DNA of 64,000 nt from Bacillota bacterium. Its GTDB lineage: Bacteria > Bacillota > Clostridia > Peptostreptococcales > Acidaminobacteraceae. This document shows, piece after piece, positions 1 to 8,058 of this stretch. Each line of letters begins with the position of its first letter. Position 1 is the first letter of the stretch. The notes beneath the pieces were generated by a model that had not been told where the DNA came from, did no database searches, and was given only the letters and a program-made list of their open reading frames with translations. Location of the stretch: the NCBI GenBank assembly GCA_025210655.1, contig JAOARG010000069.1, positions 1 to 64,000 on the forward strand, given 5' to 3'. A program made the position numbers and the translations under genes.

Positions 1-1
1 A

Positions 2-190
2 AATGTAAATTTTAGGTGTGTAGAATGTGGTTTAGAAGAAATGATACCAAGAGAAGTGGTAGAAGAATTTGATTTGATAGATGGTGGAGATTTGAGTGTT
101 CCGCCAAGATTTAATTGTACACAGTGCCCGGGTCAAATGGATCCAATATACTATAAATCGGTACATGGCATAACTTATGAATTAAAGTAA
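2..190 (+). CDS. C-terminal fragment of a zinc-ribbon protein (5' end outside window)
   Basis: An open frame runs from the window edge to TAA at 188-190, giving the last 62 residues of a protein. Two CxxC pairs (CVEC near the start of the fragment and CTQC about 38 residues later) have the spacing of a four-cysteine zinc ribbon, so the visible part probably binds one zinc ion. The tail after the second pair is short and ends in YELK. A strong terminator follows 20 bp downstream, so this is the last gene of its transcript. The family cannot be named because the N-terminus is missing; a regulatory or nucleic-acid-binding role is only a guess from the ribbon. Confidence 0.6.
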   Translation, partial: NVNFRCVECGLEEMIPREVVEEFDLIDGGDLSVPPRFNCTQCPGQMDPIYYKSVHGITYELK

Positions 191-208
191 AAAGTTGAAG
201 TTAAGAAG

Positions 209-236
209 AAGCGGTCGATTAGACCGCCTTTTTTAT
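209..236 (+). terminator. Rho-independent terminator
   Basis: Stem GCGGTC/GACCGC with a GATTA loop is followed by a run of T. It ends the transcript of the zinc-ribbon gene. Confidence 0.85.
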
Positions 237-636
237 GTTTATATTCAGCATTTGTACATTATTTCTTAATCAGTTACAACAAGCAACTATATAGCGATAG
301 TGATTTATTTTATTACTTTTTTCAGGGGGAGTTTTTTACACCATCTAACAACCTGAAAGTGTTCTGATACTCTTTTTTAATCTTTCTATCATCTATTGAA
401 ATGAAAACCTTGTGGGGGAAGGCTTAGGATGGTCTCGGCCTAATATTCAGCACAATTGATCTATTTAGAGTGATTATAGGCTTTATTTCGGGCTAAATCA
501 CTTCTGTATGATTGTTATATTCTTAGGACAGAAGCCGATTTTTGTGTTAGGGTCTTGATTCAAAATAAAATATGGCGTTTTATCTCCAGATGAATTATTT
601 TTATTAATTAATTTATATTACTAGCTTGACTAGACA
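237..636. other. 400-bp gene-free stretch with several hairpins
   Basis: No credible ORF. It contains consecutive hairpins: TTTTTTCAGG paired with CCTGAAAG near 319-358, GTGATT/AATCAC at about 470-502, CTTCTGT/ACAGAAG at about 502-535, and a GATTT/GGGTC hairpin just after. The last piece resembles the GACTT/GGGTC hairpin of the elements at 7941 and 21114. It could be a structured RNA or a decayed repeat; low certainty. Confidence 0.35.
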
Positions 637-664
637 GGGGCAGTCGTTAACGACTGCCCCTTAT
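637..664. terminator. 24-bp perfect palindrome, terminator-like
   Basis: GGGGCAGTCG and CGACTGCCCC form a perfect inverted repeat at 637-660, followed by TTATT. Near-identical hairpins occur at 39054 and 56459, each followed by a longer T run. Confidence 0.6.
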
Positions 665-726
665 TAGCGTCTTCATTTATGTTACAATCATTATAGATAA
701 TTCAAATATTCTCAGGAGGAAAATAC

Positions 727-1341
727 ATGAAATACATAGACAAAGAAGCACATGAACGCAGACTAAATGTAAGGCACTTCAGGATTGCTTATACTGTTGA
801 TAGACTTAGACAGTTCAGAGCTGAAAATAATAGATTGGGGCAAGTTGTTTTTCTAGGGGATTCTATTACGGAGAATTTTGATTTAGGGGCTTATGGGATC
901 TCGGCTATTAATAGGGGGATTTCTGGGGATGTTACTGAAGGGGTTTTGGATAGGATTGATGAGGTTTTGGAGCTTGAGCCTTCTAAGGTTTTTCTTCTTA
1001 TTGGGACTAATGATTTGGGTTATGAGTATTTAGAAGCTGATGAGGTGATTGGGAATATTGAGAAGATTATTATAGCTCTTGATGGGATACCTTTATTTAT
1101 TCAATCTGTTTATCCTATTATAGAAAATATGCCTTTTACTGATGCTTATTCTAATGAGATTGTTTGTGAGGTTAATGAGGGGATTAAGTCCTTGTGTGAT
1201 AAGTATGGACTTATTTATATTGATACTGCTAGGGTGCTGCTTGATGGTAAGCATCTTAATAGTGAGTTTACTGATGATGGTGTTCATATTAATGATAGAG
1301 CTTATAAACTGATTGCGGAGGTAATTAAGGATTATTTGTAA
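727..1341 (+). CDS. SGNH/GDSL-family hydrolase
   Basis: A 204-residue cytoplasmic esterase or acyl hydrolase of the SGNH superfamily. Block I reads GDSIT with nucleophile Ser46, the RGISGD stretch at about 63-68 supplies the oxyanion glycine, GTND at 93-96 is block III, and DGVH at 184-187 supplies the catalytic Asp184 and His187. There is no signal peptide, so it acts inside the cell, as do many PAF-acetylhydrolase-like relatives. AGGAGG lies 6 bp before the ATG, fixing the start. It stands alone, between a palindromic terminator and a 27-bp palindrome. The substrate cannot be deduced; an acetyl or short acyl ester on a sugar or lipid is usual in the family. Confidence 0.88.
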   Translation: MKYIDKEAHERRLNVRHFRIAYTVDRLRQFRAENNRLGQVVFLGDSITENFDLGAYGISAINRGISGDVTEGVLDRIDEVLELEPSKVFLLIGTNDLGYEYLEADEVIGNIEKIIIALDGIPLFIQSVYPIIENMPFTDAYSNEIVCEVNEGIKSLCDKYGLIYIDTARVLLDGKHLNSEFTDDGVHINDRAYKLIAEVIKDYL

Positions 1342-1389
1342 AATAGTATTTTGAACATATTGGTAAATTCTACATTTAATGATACAATG

Positions 1390-1416
1390 ATTATTAGTAC
1401 AATTTGTACTAATAAT
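1390..1416. promoter_or_regulatory. 27-bp perfect palindrome, operator-like
   Basis: Two 13-bp arms (ATTATTAGTACAA and its complement) flank one central base. There is no T run after it, so it is more like a repressor operator than a terminator. It lies 142 bp before the lipoprotein gene. Confidence 0.5.
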
Positions 1417-1557
1417 GTAAGAATATAGTTCTTGCTTTCGGGAGGGGATAGTGAAAAAAAATTATTTTACATAATTGGTCTGACATCTTTGTTGCTATAC
1501 TTCCAAGTGACTGTGGAAGGTAATATAAAACTATTAGTTGTATTTTAGGAGGAAAAG

Positions 1558-1923
1558 ATGAAAAAAATTATTTCAGTAATGCTTATTATGATGTTGGCTG
1601 TTTCTTTAGTTGCTTGTGGTGGTAGTACTTCACTAAAGGGTGAGTATACTACTGTAATGGAGCAAAAAGAAAGTGATGGTATAGATCCAGATAAATTGGT
1701 TGTTAACATGAGTGTTGGTTTCTTATTCAATGAAAGTGTTAGTATTACAGATGATAAAATCACTGGTTCTAGTGGAGTTTCTTTCGAGTATAAAGTAAGT
1801 GGTGATAAAATCACATTAGTAGGTCAAGAAGAGGTTCCAGATATAACTGGTACTGTTACAAGTGGTGATGATGGCATTACTTTAGTATTTGGTGATATTA
1901 CAGTTGAGTTAACTGCGAAGTAA
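1558..1923 (+). CDS. Small lipoprotein of unknown function
   Basis: A 121-residue secreted lipoprotein. The N-terminus is a type II signal peptide: two lysines, a hydrophobic core and the lipobox SLVAC with Cys20 as the lipidation site. The mature part is about 100 residues, rich in Gly, Ser, Thr and Asp with alternating hydrophobic residues (for example YKVSGDKITLVGQ), which suggests a beta-sheet fold. AGGAGG precedes the ATG by 7 bp. It is a single-gene unit with its own terminator. I recognise no named family, and the role at the membrane surface is unknown. Confidence 0.75.
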   Translation: MKKIISVMLIMMLAVSLVACGGSTSLKGEYTTVMEQKESDGIDPDKLVVNMSVGFLFNESVSITDDKITGSSGVSFEYKVSGDKITLVGQEEVPDITGTVTSGDDGITLVFGDITVELTAK

Positions 1924-1935
1924 TTGATAAATAAT

Positions 1936-1983
1936 AAAATCGTAGTATTAGTAGTAATTTGACTAGTACTATGATTTTTTTAT
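1936..1983 (+). terminator. Rho-independent terminator
   Basis: An imperfect stem (AAAATCGTAGTA with TACTATGATTTTT, G-U pairs allowed) ends in a T run just after the lipoprotein stop. Confidence 0.7.
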
Positions 1984-2284
1984 TTATGAGTTATGACATA
2001 AATTTGTATTTTGTGATGAGAATGATTAATGAGTTGTGTATAAAATACATGCCTCTAATAAAGTCCAGGTTGAAATTCTTATACCTCAATATGTACCTAA
2101 TTTTTAATTATGGTATCCAGCATATTCTAGACAAGAATCAATTATATGTATTTTTTCAGTGGTTTCATAAAGTGGCGGTGTTTTAATATGATAATATATA
2201 CATATGTATACATCTTATAATAAGATATTTATAGTGAATAGATATTTGAAAGTACTTTTGAGTAATTGAGCAAGGGAGAAAGTA

Positions 2285-3013
2285 ATGGCAAAAATATTAA
2301 AAAGTAAAAAGAATAATCTTAAGAAAAAATATAGAAAGTATAGAAGGAATTCTGCTCTGGGATTCTTTTCTCTATTAGGAGTTCCATTCTACATTAGTAG
2401 GTTAGGAATTTTGCCTACATTTTTTGTGGTTTTAATACTCATGATTATAGTTAGTGTAAGTTCAAGGGAATCAAAAAAGTTAAAGTCAGGCTTAGATGGA
2501 GAAATGAAGTCTACAAAGATATTAGAGAAATTACCTGATAAGTATTATATTTTACCTAATTTGCAAATTATGGTTGATGGATCTGTGTGTGAAATGGACC
2601 ATGTTATAGTCGGTTCAAATGGTATATTTATTGTTGAATCTAAAAACCATAAAGGTATAATTGTGGGGAATGAAAATGATAGAGAGTTTGTACAGCATAA
2701 GACTGGTAGAAATGGCGGAGAGTACTCTAAAACTTTCTACAGTCCAATTAAACAAGTAAATACCCACGTATATAAACTGTCTCAATTACTTAAGAAGAAT
2801 GGCTATAGGCAGTGGATAGTTGGGGCGGTTTTATTTACAAATGAGCAAGCTAATATAAGGGTTAGATATAAAAGCACTCCAGTGTTCAGTGTAAATGAGA
2901 ATAGTAGCAAGTCTATAGTAGATTATATAGAGAACTATGAATCAAAGCAGAGAATTAATAAGGATGAGAGAAAATTAATAGCAGAGTGTATCCATAGGTC
3001 TAGGATTGGTTAG
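2285..3013 (+). CDS. NERD-domain (nuclease-related) membrane protein
   Basis: 242 residues. A basic N-terminus is followed by a hydrophobic hairpin at about 24-58 (one or two membrane segments). The NERD domain spans about 65-180: the DGE at 71-73, the EMDH with Asp105, and the VESK with Glu118 and Lys120 match the D-ExK core of this restriction-endonuclease-like fold. The C-terminal tail is charged. NERD proteins are thought to act on DNA or RNA, but few have been studied. GGGAG precedes the ATG. The next gene, a CPBP protease-like protein, starts 28 bp later, so the two probably share a transcript. The family call is firm; the activity is inferred. Confidence 0.82.
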   Translation: MAKILKSKKNNLKKKYRKYRRNSALGFFSLLGVPFYISRLGILPTFFVVLILMIIVSVSSRESKKLKSGLDGEMKSTKILEKLPDKYYILPNLQIMVDGSVCEMDHVIVGSNGIFIVESKNHKGIIVGNENDREFVQHKTGRNGGEYSKTFYSPIKQVNTHVYKLSQLLKKNGYRQWIVGAVLFTNEQANIRVRYKSTPVFSVNENSSKSIVDYIENYESKQRINKDERKLIAECIHRSRIG

Positions 3014-3041
3014 TGATATGGTTTAATGTAAGGAGTAATAT

Positions 3042-3533
3042 ATGAATACAGTAAAGAGAATAGATAATTATTTTAGAAATGTTTCTACTTTAAAATTTAT
3101 AATATGGATGGTTTTGCTTTCATATATAGTTGTAATACCGATTATACCATTATTGTCCCTATTAGAATCATCAGATATGAATGGTCCTGAAAGTATTAAA
3201 AATGCACATCCTATTATAGAGTTTATTGCAGCTGTCGGCATTGCTCCTTTGATTGAAACATTGATTTTCCAGACAGCTATATTTTATTTTCTAAGAAAAA
3301 TTCAGTTTTTTAATGATAGAAGTTGCTTGATTATTTTAGTATCAGCACTTGCCTTTGGTATGGCTCATACATATAGCATACTTTATATCTTATTTGGATT
3401 TTTAATTGGTTTGATACTTGCTTATGCTTATCATCTTTCTTATGATAGGCCTAATAGCCCTTTTAAGATTATAGTGTGTGTTCATGCTTTGAGAAATTTT
3501 ATTGCATTTCTATTGCTGTATTTAAATATTTAG
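3042..3533 (+). CDS. CPBP-family intramembrane metalloprotease-like protein
   Basis: 163 residues with four or five hydrophobic segments. The CPBP (CAAX protease/bacteriocin-processing) motifs are present in reduced form: motif 1 reads IETLIFQ with one glutamate (Glu72) instead of the usual EExxxR, motif 2 has His109 in FGMAH, and motif 3 has His148 and Asn152 in HALRN. The missing second Glu and Arg leave activity uncertain. The protein is short for the family, which usually has 200-300 residues. GGAG lies 8 bp before the ATG. Relatives process prenylated proteins or provide bacteriocin immunity; the substrate here is unknown. Confidence 0.78.
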   Translation: MNTVKRIDNYFRNVSTLKFIIWMVLLSYIVVIPIIPLLSLLESSDMNGPESIKNAHPIIEFIAAVGIAPLIETLIFQTAIFYFLRKIQFFNDRSCLIILVSALAFGMAHTYSILYILFGFLIGLILAYAYHLSYDRPNSPFKIIVCVHALRNFIAFLLLYLNI

Positions 3534-3612
3534 ATGTAGTTTTTTTCTAGATTTATTTTCTCAATCCTGTATAATTTAATAAAATAGCAAAAAAGGTTAG
3601 GGGTTGAGTAAT

Positions 3613-4104
3613 TTGAAATTCATCATAGATGAAATGAAGAATTGTGATTGGAATGAAGTGAAGTCAATATATTTAGAAGGCATAATAACAGGTATTGCTA
3701 CTTTTCAAACTGAAGCTCCGTCTTTTGAAGACTGGGATTCTGGACACCTAAAAGATTGTAGATTTGTAGCCCGTTGTGATGGAAAGGTTGTTGGATGGCT
3801 TGCCCTTAGTCCAACTTCATCTAGGGATTGTTATAGGGGTGTTGTTGAAGTAAGTGTATATGTAGATGGTAGATATCAGGGGAATGGTATAGGAAAATCT
3901 CTTTTAAATACAGTTATTGAAGCATCAGAAAAGAAGGGAATATGGAGCCTTTATTGTGCAATAATCAAAGAAAACATTGGAAGTATTGAACTACATAAAA
4001 AATGTTGTTTTAGAGAAATTGGACATAGGGAAAGGATAGCAAAAATGCCAGGGGGAAAGTGGCATGATGTTGTTCTTCTAGAAAGAAGGAGTGAGCTTTT
4101 TTAA
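3613..4104 (+). CDS. GNAT acetyltransferase, phosphinothricin acetyltransferase-like
   Basis: About 163 residues, with the GNAT acetyl-CoA loop in YQGNGIGKSLL and the PAT-type features TFQTEAPSFEDW and AKMPGGKWHDVVLLE. It would transfer acetyl from acetyl-CoA to a primary amine of a small molecule. There is no ATG in frame upstream. Two TTG codons are possible, at 3604 and 3613. The first directly abuts the AGGGG ribosome site, so the second, 9 bp away, is the better start and is used here. The gene stands alone. The substrate, amino acid-like or antibiotic, is not visible in the sequence. Confidence 0.82.
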   Translation: MKFIIDEMKNCDWNEVKSIYLEGIITGIATFQTEAPSFEDWDSGHLKDCRFVARCDGKVVGWLALSPTSSRDCYRGVVEVSVYVDGRYQGNGIGKSLLNTVIEASEKKGIWSLYCAIIKENIGSIELHKKCCFREIGHRERIAKMPGGKWHDVVLLERRSELF

Positions 4105-4163
4105 GCTTGCTCTTTTTTGGTGAATAAGTTAATGAATTATTAGAGAACATAGGAGGAAGAAAA

Positions 4164-4538
4164 ATGGAATATAGTGCGTTTAATGAAATGATGTCGTATT
4201 TCAGCTATGAGTTTAATATTTATATAGTTTTGGCTGTTATAATGATAGTTGGAGCAGTAAAAGCAATAATACAATACATAAGATGTCTTAGATCACCTGA
4301 AAAAGCTAAGGTGGGAATATTTAGTGATATATTTGATATTGTTATTTCTATCTTAGTAATATTTGCACTGAGTAATGCAGCAGTTTTTCAAGGAGTATTA
4401 TCTGATATACCAGTGGAAAGTGGCCATGTTTGGCTTAATAAACTTGCTATTTTGATAGTGGTATCAGCACTTGTTTTTGCTGTGCAGCTGGTGTTTATGG
4501 TGTTTAGGTGGAAGAGGGGTAGAATGGTAGTTGGGTAG
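4164..4538 (+). CDS. Small membrane protein, unknown function
   Basis: 124 residues with three predicted membrane segments at about 17-38, 52-73 and 93-114, ending in the basic tail RWKRGR. AGGAGG precedes the ATG. A decayed second copy of its 3' half, with the same downstream DNA, lies at 13527-13691, so this gene has been duplicated locally. No family recognised. A terminator follows at 4582. Confidence 0.65.
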   Translation: MEYSAFNEMMSYFSYEFNIYIVLAVIMIVGAVKAIIQYIRCLRSPEKAKVGIFSDIFDIVISILVIFALSNAAVFQGVLSDIPVESGHVWLNKLAILIVVSALVFAVQLVFMVFRWKRGRMVVG

Positions 4539-4581
4539 TCTGATGACCAGCTAGGAAGAAGAAAAAATATTATAAATTTCA

Positions 4582-4617
4582 AACTGTAATCATTGAAAAT
4601 GATTGCAGTTTTTTTAT
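4582..4617 (+). terminator. Rho-independent terminator
   Basis: AACTGTAATCATT pairs with AATGATTGCAGTT around a GAA loop, followed by eight T. Confidence 0.88.
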
Positions 4618-4804
4618 TATTGGGAAAGATAACTAACCAAATATCTACTGCATAATATTGGCAAAATTGGTTGAAGAAAATTTAGATGTAGTGTAATATT
4701 TGGTATATATATGGTATCTAATGTGGTTTCATGTACATCACTAATATCATTAATGAGTGGGTATTTGTGATAATAAAACATTTCTATAAAAAAGGAGGAA
4801 GACT

Positions 4805-5095
4805 ATGAATGATAAAAGAATAAGAGTTACAACAAAAAAAATATGTGATGAAACAAAGAATTGTGTATCGGTTAGAGGGATTAAAAAAATAGTTAAAGTA
4901 AGTGGAAGAAAAAGAAATGTATATAGAAAGAATAAGTATCAGGCAAAATCGAATGTGAAAATTATGATTTCTGATAAAGTGAAGCTTGCTTATCCAATCC
5001 CACAACGACCTAACTACATTATAAAGTGTGATAAATGTGGTAATATTAACTCATATAATAATAAAAGATGTAGAGTGTGTAATAGGAGATTATAA
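4805..5095 (+). CDS. Small basic protein with C-terminal zinc ribbon
   Basis: 96 residues, very rich in Lys and Arg in the first 60, then a single zinc ribbon: CDKCG near 78-82 and CRVCN near 90-94. Such a layout suggests binding to nucleic acid or to another protein, but no family is recognised. AAAGGAGG precedes the ATG. Its TAA is directly abutted by the ATG of the next gene (5096), which implies translational coupling. Codon use is AT-biased, with frequent ATA and AGA, like the next two genes. This three-gene block is the most atypical coding stretch in the first 10 kb. Confidence 0.6.
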   Translation: MNDKRIRVTTKKICDETKNCVSVRGIKKIVKVSGRKRNVYRKNKYQAKSNVKIMISDKVKLAYPIPQRPNYIIKCDKCGNINSYNNKRCRVCNRRL

Positions 5096-5722
5096 ATGAA
5101 AAAAACTATAAATAATAATGTGTATGATAATAAAGAAGAAATAAATCATTTTACTCAAATGGCAAGTAGTCTTGATAAAATGATATTTACCACTTCAACA
5201 GGTACAATAGTTATTTCAGTTAACTTTATAAGTAGTGTAATCAAAAATCCGTCTATACATACAATTCATCTAATAACTTATAGTTGGGGAATATTGATAT
5301 TATCGATTATCAGTATTATCGGGTCATATTTCTGGAGCATTTACATTACATCACAAAGAATCAAATTAGAGGAATGTAATGAGGAATCTATGTTTAAATA
5401 TTTAACTCGTATCTCTGCATTGCTTATGATTATAGGAATTATACTTTTGGGATTAGCAGTAATAAATAACTTTAATCAGAACTTGTTAAATGATTGTGAG
5501 CGTTCGGACAAATATAGTTATTCGGTATTAGAAAGTACTGAAAAAATTGAGTTATATGAGTTGCCTGATAAATCTAGCAACGTGTTATATACTTATGATG
5601 AAGGAACTGTAGTTAAATCTATATATCAATCAAAAGAATGGATACTAATTAAAGTAGGTAACGAAGTAGGATGGAGTAAAAAATCGAATTTAAAAGCTAG
5701 ATACAAGTATATAGAACAATAA
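5096..5722 (+). CDS. Membrane protein with C-terminal SH3-like domain
   Basis: 208 residues. Three hydrophobic segments lie at about 29-50, 63-87 and 103-125; the roughly 80 residues after them read like a bacterial SH3 fold (VLYTYDEGTVVKSIYQ, then EWILIKVGNEVGWSKKSNL). SH3b domains commonly bind peptidoglycan or peptides. The start codon follows the TAA of the zinc-ribbon gene with no gap, so it is coupled to it. The function of the pair is unknown. The following gene starts 41 bp downstream and may be in the same operon. Confidence 0.6.
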   Translation: MKKTINNNVYDNKEEINHFTQMASSLDKMIFTTSTGTIVISVNFISSVIKNPSIHTIHLITYSWGILILSIISIIGSYFWSIYITSQRIKLEECNEESMFKYLTRISALLMIIGIILLGLAVINNFNQNLLNDCERSDKYSYSVLESTEKIELYELPDKSSNVLYTYDEGTVVKSIYQSKEWILIKVGNEVGWSKKSNLKARYKYIEQ

Positions 5723-5763
5723 TATATGTAATTATAAAAATCTTATTTTCTGGGGCTGATAAA

Positions 5764-6927
5764 ATGAATTTAGTAGATAAAATAATAGAACTTGCTTCTG
5801 ATGAAAAAAATGAGTTTCAATATGTTGTTGGAGATTATAACGATTTTAATATTGCAAATGAAAAACTACATTCTATGGCTCAATGGTTAAACTTGTTCTT
5901 AAAAGAGTACAAAGACTATGATATAGAAAAAATGAAATTATTGGAGATTGATAATAAGACAATAGAATTTATAAAGTATATATCTGTGTGTAATGGTATT
6001 ATTGATATTTGTGATGGTATAAGCTTAATATCAGTAAAATATTTCAATAGTTCACCAGAACAAAATCAATATAAGTATTTTATGAAAACTAGAGAAATTA
6101 ATAAGAATCATGATGAACTATTTAGTTTTATTAAGAAAACTGATAAGGAATACTTTAAACACATTAGAGCTGCATTTGGACAACATCCTACAAATTTAAA
6201 TTACCCAAAACAAGTAAGAGGTTTTGCTTCGTGGACTTTTCATAATAACAAAGTACATGATTATGGTAGTGACCTGTATGTTAATATTTATTATGATAGT
6301 CAAAAGAATAGTTGGGGAGAAAAATTTCATTTGTATTTTTGTGAAATAAAAAATTACGTAGATTATCAAATAGATATGATAGAAAGAATTATTGATTATA
6401 TTAATGAAAGTATATTGAGAAAAAGGCACAATATGTGCAAACCAATAGAAGGATGGAAACAGCAGGAAAAAGTATATGATAAGCTTATTTTACTAAAGAA
6501 AGAAGCTAAAACTAGATATGTAACAAATCAGTCACATTATATAGTTGATGCAATTGATACATTAAAAACTATGATTAAGGATGTGGAAAGTTCAAACTTT
6601 ATTAGTTATTATTCTGAGTACATTATAGAGATATCTAAAGTAGTTGATGAACTTTACTTGATGGTATCTAAATGTGAACAAAATGATTTAGTAGTTTACA
6701 GAAAGTTTATGTTACGATTAATGAGCGCTATTGGAAAACATTACTATGTAGAAAAAGTTTCAATGTATCTTATTGGATATGAGCAAGAGTATATGATTTT
6801 TGAAAATGTAGTAAACAGAATATGCGATAAATTAGAAGTGAAGGAATGTAGTTCATTATCTAAATTTTATTTTTATTTGTTTGTACTTCATGAGAAAAAA
6901 ATTATTCTATATGATGAAGTTTTTTAA
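5764..6927 (+). CDS. Hypothetical protein with possible HEPN-like motif
   Basis: 387 residues, soluble, mostly helical, with no signal peptide. I do not recognise the family. The stretch FKHIRAAFGQHP at about 130-141 fits the Rx4-6H motif of HEPN ribonucleases, and its setting (a helix after a charged helix, then ASWTFHNNKVHD) is similar to HEPN proteins in toxin-antitoxin and defence systems. The C-terminal half is helical with scattered aromatic residues. GGGGCTG lies just before the ATG. It is the last gene of the 4805-6927 block. An RNase role is inference from one short motif and could be wrong. Confidence 0.5.
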   Translation: MNLVDKIIELASDEKNEFQYVVGDYNDFNIANEKLHSMAQWLNLFLKEYKDYDIEKMKLLEIDNKTIEFIKYISVCNGIIDICDGISLISVKYFNSSPEQNQYKYFMKTREINKNHDELFSFIKKTDKEYFKHIRAAFGQHPTNLNYPKQVRGFASWTFHNNKVHDYGSDLYVNIYYDSQKNSWGEKFHLYFCEIKNYVDYQIDMIERIIDYINESILRKRHNMCKPIEGWKQQEKVYDKLILLKKEAKTRYVTNQSHYIVDAIDTLKTMIKDVESSNFISYYSEYIIEISKVVDELYLMVSKCEQNDLVVYRKFMLRLMSAIGKHYYVEKVSMYLIGYEQEYMIFENVVNRICDKLEVKECSSLSKFYFYLFVLHEKKIILYDEVF

Positions 6928-7009
6928 GAGGAACATTTGGAATGATAAATCAAGAAATCTCAATAAAATCATTTACATCAAATGCAGCGTTTATACTAAA
7001 GGATATATT

Positions 7010-7190
7010 TTACTAGTGTAAAATAACATTTTAGAAGATCTTATGTACTTAGTTTAAAGTATCTTTCCGTAAGGAAAATTTCCTTGGATGCCAATGAAAC
7101 ATTGGCCCTAGATGGAATATACTAGTGTACTATTCGCCCTAGACTCGATTGTTAGTAGTACCTAGATGTGAAGGAAGTGAACCCTAGACT
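7010..7190. repeat. Multi-hairpin intergenic element, CCTAGA word (family C, copy 1)
   Basis: Hairpins (AGGAAA/TTTCCT near 7072, perfect GCCAATG/CATTGGC near 7089) are separated by the word CCTAGA, found at about 7107, 7138, 7160 and 7182. A short piece with the same word is present at 13756, upstream of the paralogous gene. Confidence 0.5.
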
Positions 7191-7305
7191 AATTTTTGTA
7201 GAAGTAAATTGTTATTTTTACTTTCTCTGAAAATTCTGTTAAAATCATAATCAATAGGAGAAATATCAATAAAGGAACTTAATAATTGCTGGAGGAGATA
7301 AAATA
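7191..7305 (+). promoter_or_regulatory. Conserved leader of a duplicated gene
   Basis: The 120 bp before the ATG are almost identical to 13785-13902. They include a hairpin (AGAAGTAAA with TTTTACTTTCT), a likely promoter (CTGTTAAAATCATAAT) and GGAGGAG. Its conservation suggests function or a recent duplication. Confidence 0.5.
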
Positions 7306-7617
7306 ATGAACAAAGAATTATTGAAGAAATGGGCACCGGCTTTTTTTATTGCAGCAGGGATATTGACTATTATTTCAGGTAATTTAACTACTGGGGCTTT
7401 ATACGTAGTGTTGGGGACAGTTTATATGTTTTTGTCTAAGGCCAAGGTTGTTCCTTTGACAGAGGAAATGACTAATGAAGTTCTTGGTGATGATGAATTT
7501 AAGGCCTTTATTGAGGCGGATGAAAATATTAAGGCTATAAAAAGATGTCGTGATATTTCAGCGTGTAGTTTGGAAGAAGCGATTAATTTGGTTAATGATA
7601 ATATGAAAGAATTATAA
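7306..7617 (+). CDS. Small membrane protein with L7/L12-like C-terminal motif (copy 1)
   Basis: 103 residues. Two short hydrophobic segments at about 9-26 and 29-45 are followed by a cytoplasmic tail. The last 30 residues, IKAIKRCRDISACSLEEA then INLVNDN, follow the helical pattern of the ribosomal L7/L12 C-terminal domain (IKxVRxxTGLGLKEAKxLV), a fold also found in small non-ribosomal Firmicutes proteins. GGAGGAG precedes the ATG. A paralogue, about 85-90% identical with the same leader, is at 13903. Role unknown; a membrane-anchored protein-binding module is a guess. Confidence 0.65.
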   Translation: MNKELLKKWAPAFFIAAGILTIISGNLTTGALYVVLGTVYMFLSKAKVVPLTEEMTNEVLGDDEFKAFIEADENIKAIKRCRDISACSLEEAINLVNDNMKEL

Positions 7618-7622
7618 AAATA

Positions 7623-7649
7623 TTTGGAGTCTTAAACTGACTCCAAATT
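7623..7649 (+). terminator. Terminator-like hairpin
   Basis: TTTGGAGTC pairs with GACTCCAAA; the T run is poor because the family A repeat begins at once. Confidence 0.6.
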
Positions 7650-7795
7650 GTCTAGTACTGTTCTTTAAAAGAAATCGTGTCTAGTATTCAAGTTTCACTT
7701 TCTTGTCTAGTACAAGATATTCAAAATCACTATCTTGCGACTAGAAGGTTAAAGATAACCTGTCTGATGATATTTTCATTACAGAAAATTTTAGT
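7650..7795. repeat. Multi-hairpin element, GTCTAGTA word (family A, copy 1)
   Basis: GTCTAGTA occurs at 7650, 7679 and 7715, then CGACTAG, with hairpins between (TTCTTT/AAAGAA, AAGATA/TATCTT, AGGTTA/TAACCT) and a final ATTTTC/GAAAAT hairpin. The order matches the copies at 24968 and 25605 (inverted). Confidence 0.7.
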
Positions 7796-7823
7796 TGTAA
7801 TAAGTTCATTCAGAAAAACTGTA

Positions 7824-7847
7824 TGGTGAAAAATCACCATTTTTTTA
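7824..7847 (+). terminator. Rho-independent terminator
   Basis: GGTGA/TCACC stem followed by seven T. Confidence 0.7.
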
Positions 7848-7929
7848 TGTGAAAATTTTTGAGAGATGAAGAGGAATATAATATTTAGGGATTAACTAAT
7901 TTTTCAGTAGTAGAGTTGTTAGTGGTAGG

Positions 7930-8030
7930 TAGTATTATAATCGTCCTTCTAGGACAAATCAGGCCATATACTAGCGATTCTTTTCTGAAAGGCCAGACTT
8001 GGTTTTGGGTCTTAATAGTACTAAAAAACT
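7930..8030 (+). repeat. Structured intergenic element (family I, copy 1)
   Basis: A GTCCT-TCT-AGGAC hairpin at 7943-7955 is followed by AATCAGGCC, a variable part, GGCCAGACTT and GGGTC. GACTT and GGGTC can pair. The same order is present at 21105-21265. It lies just upstream of the TIGR04076 gene, in the sense orientation. Confidence 0.5.
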
Positions 8031-8058
8031 ATCAATATTTTGTAGAGGATGAGTATGT

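Noticed and set aside
1452-1540. GTG after GGGAGG followed by a signal-peptide-like start
   Set aside because: The frame stops after seven codons; only a frameshift would lengthen it. Possibly a relic, but too little to call.
1959-2186. 75-codon frame after the lipoprotein gene
   Set aside because: Starts inside the terminator hairpin, has no ribosome site, and its composition is that of AT-rich noncoding DNA.
7650-7795. Regular short words read as a CRISPR array
   Set aside because: Words are only 6-8 nt, the pieces between them are hairpins and not unique spacers, and no cas genes are nearby.
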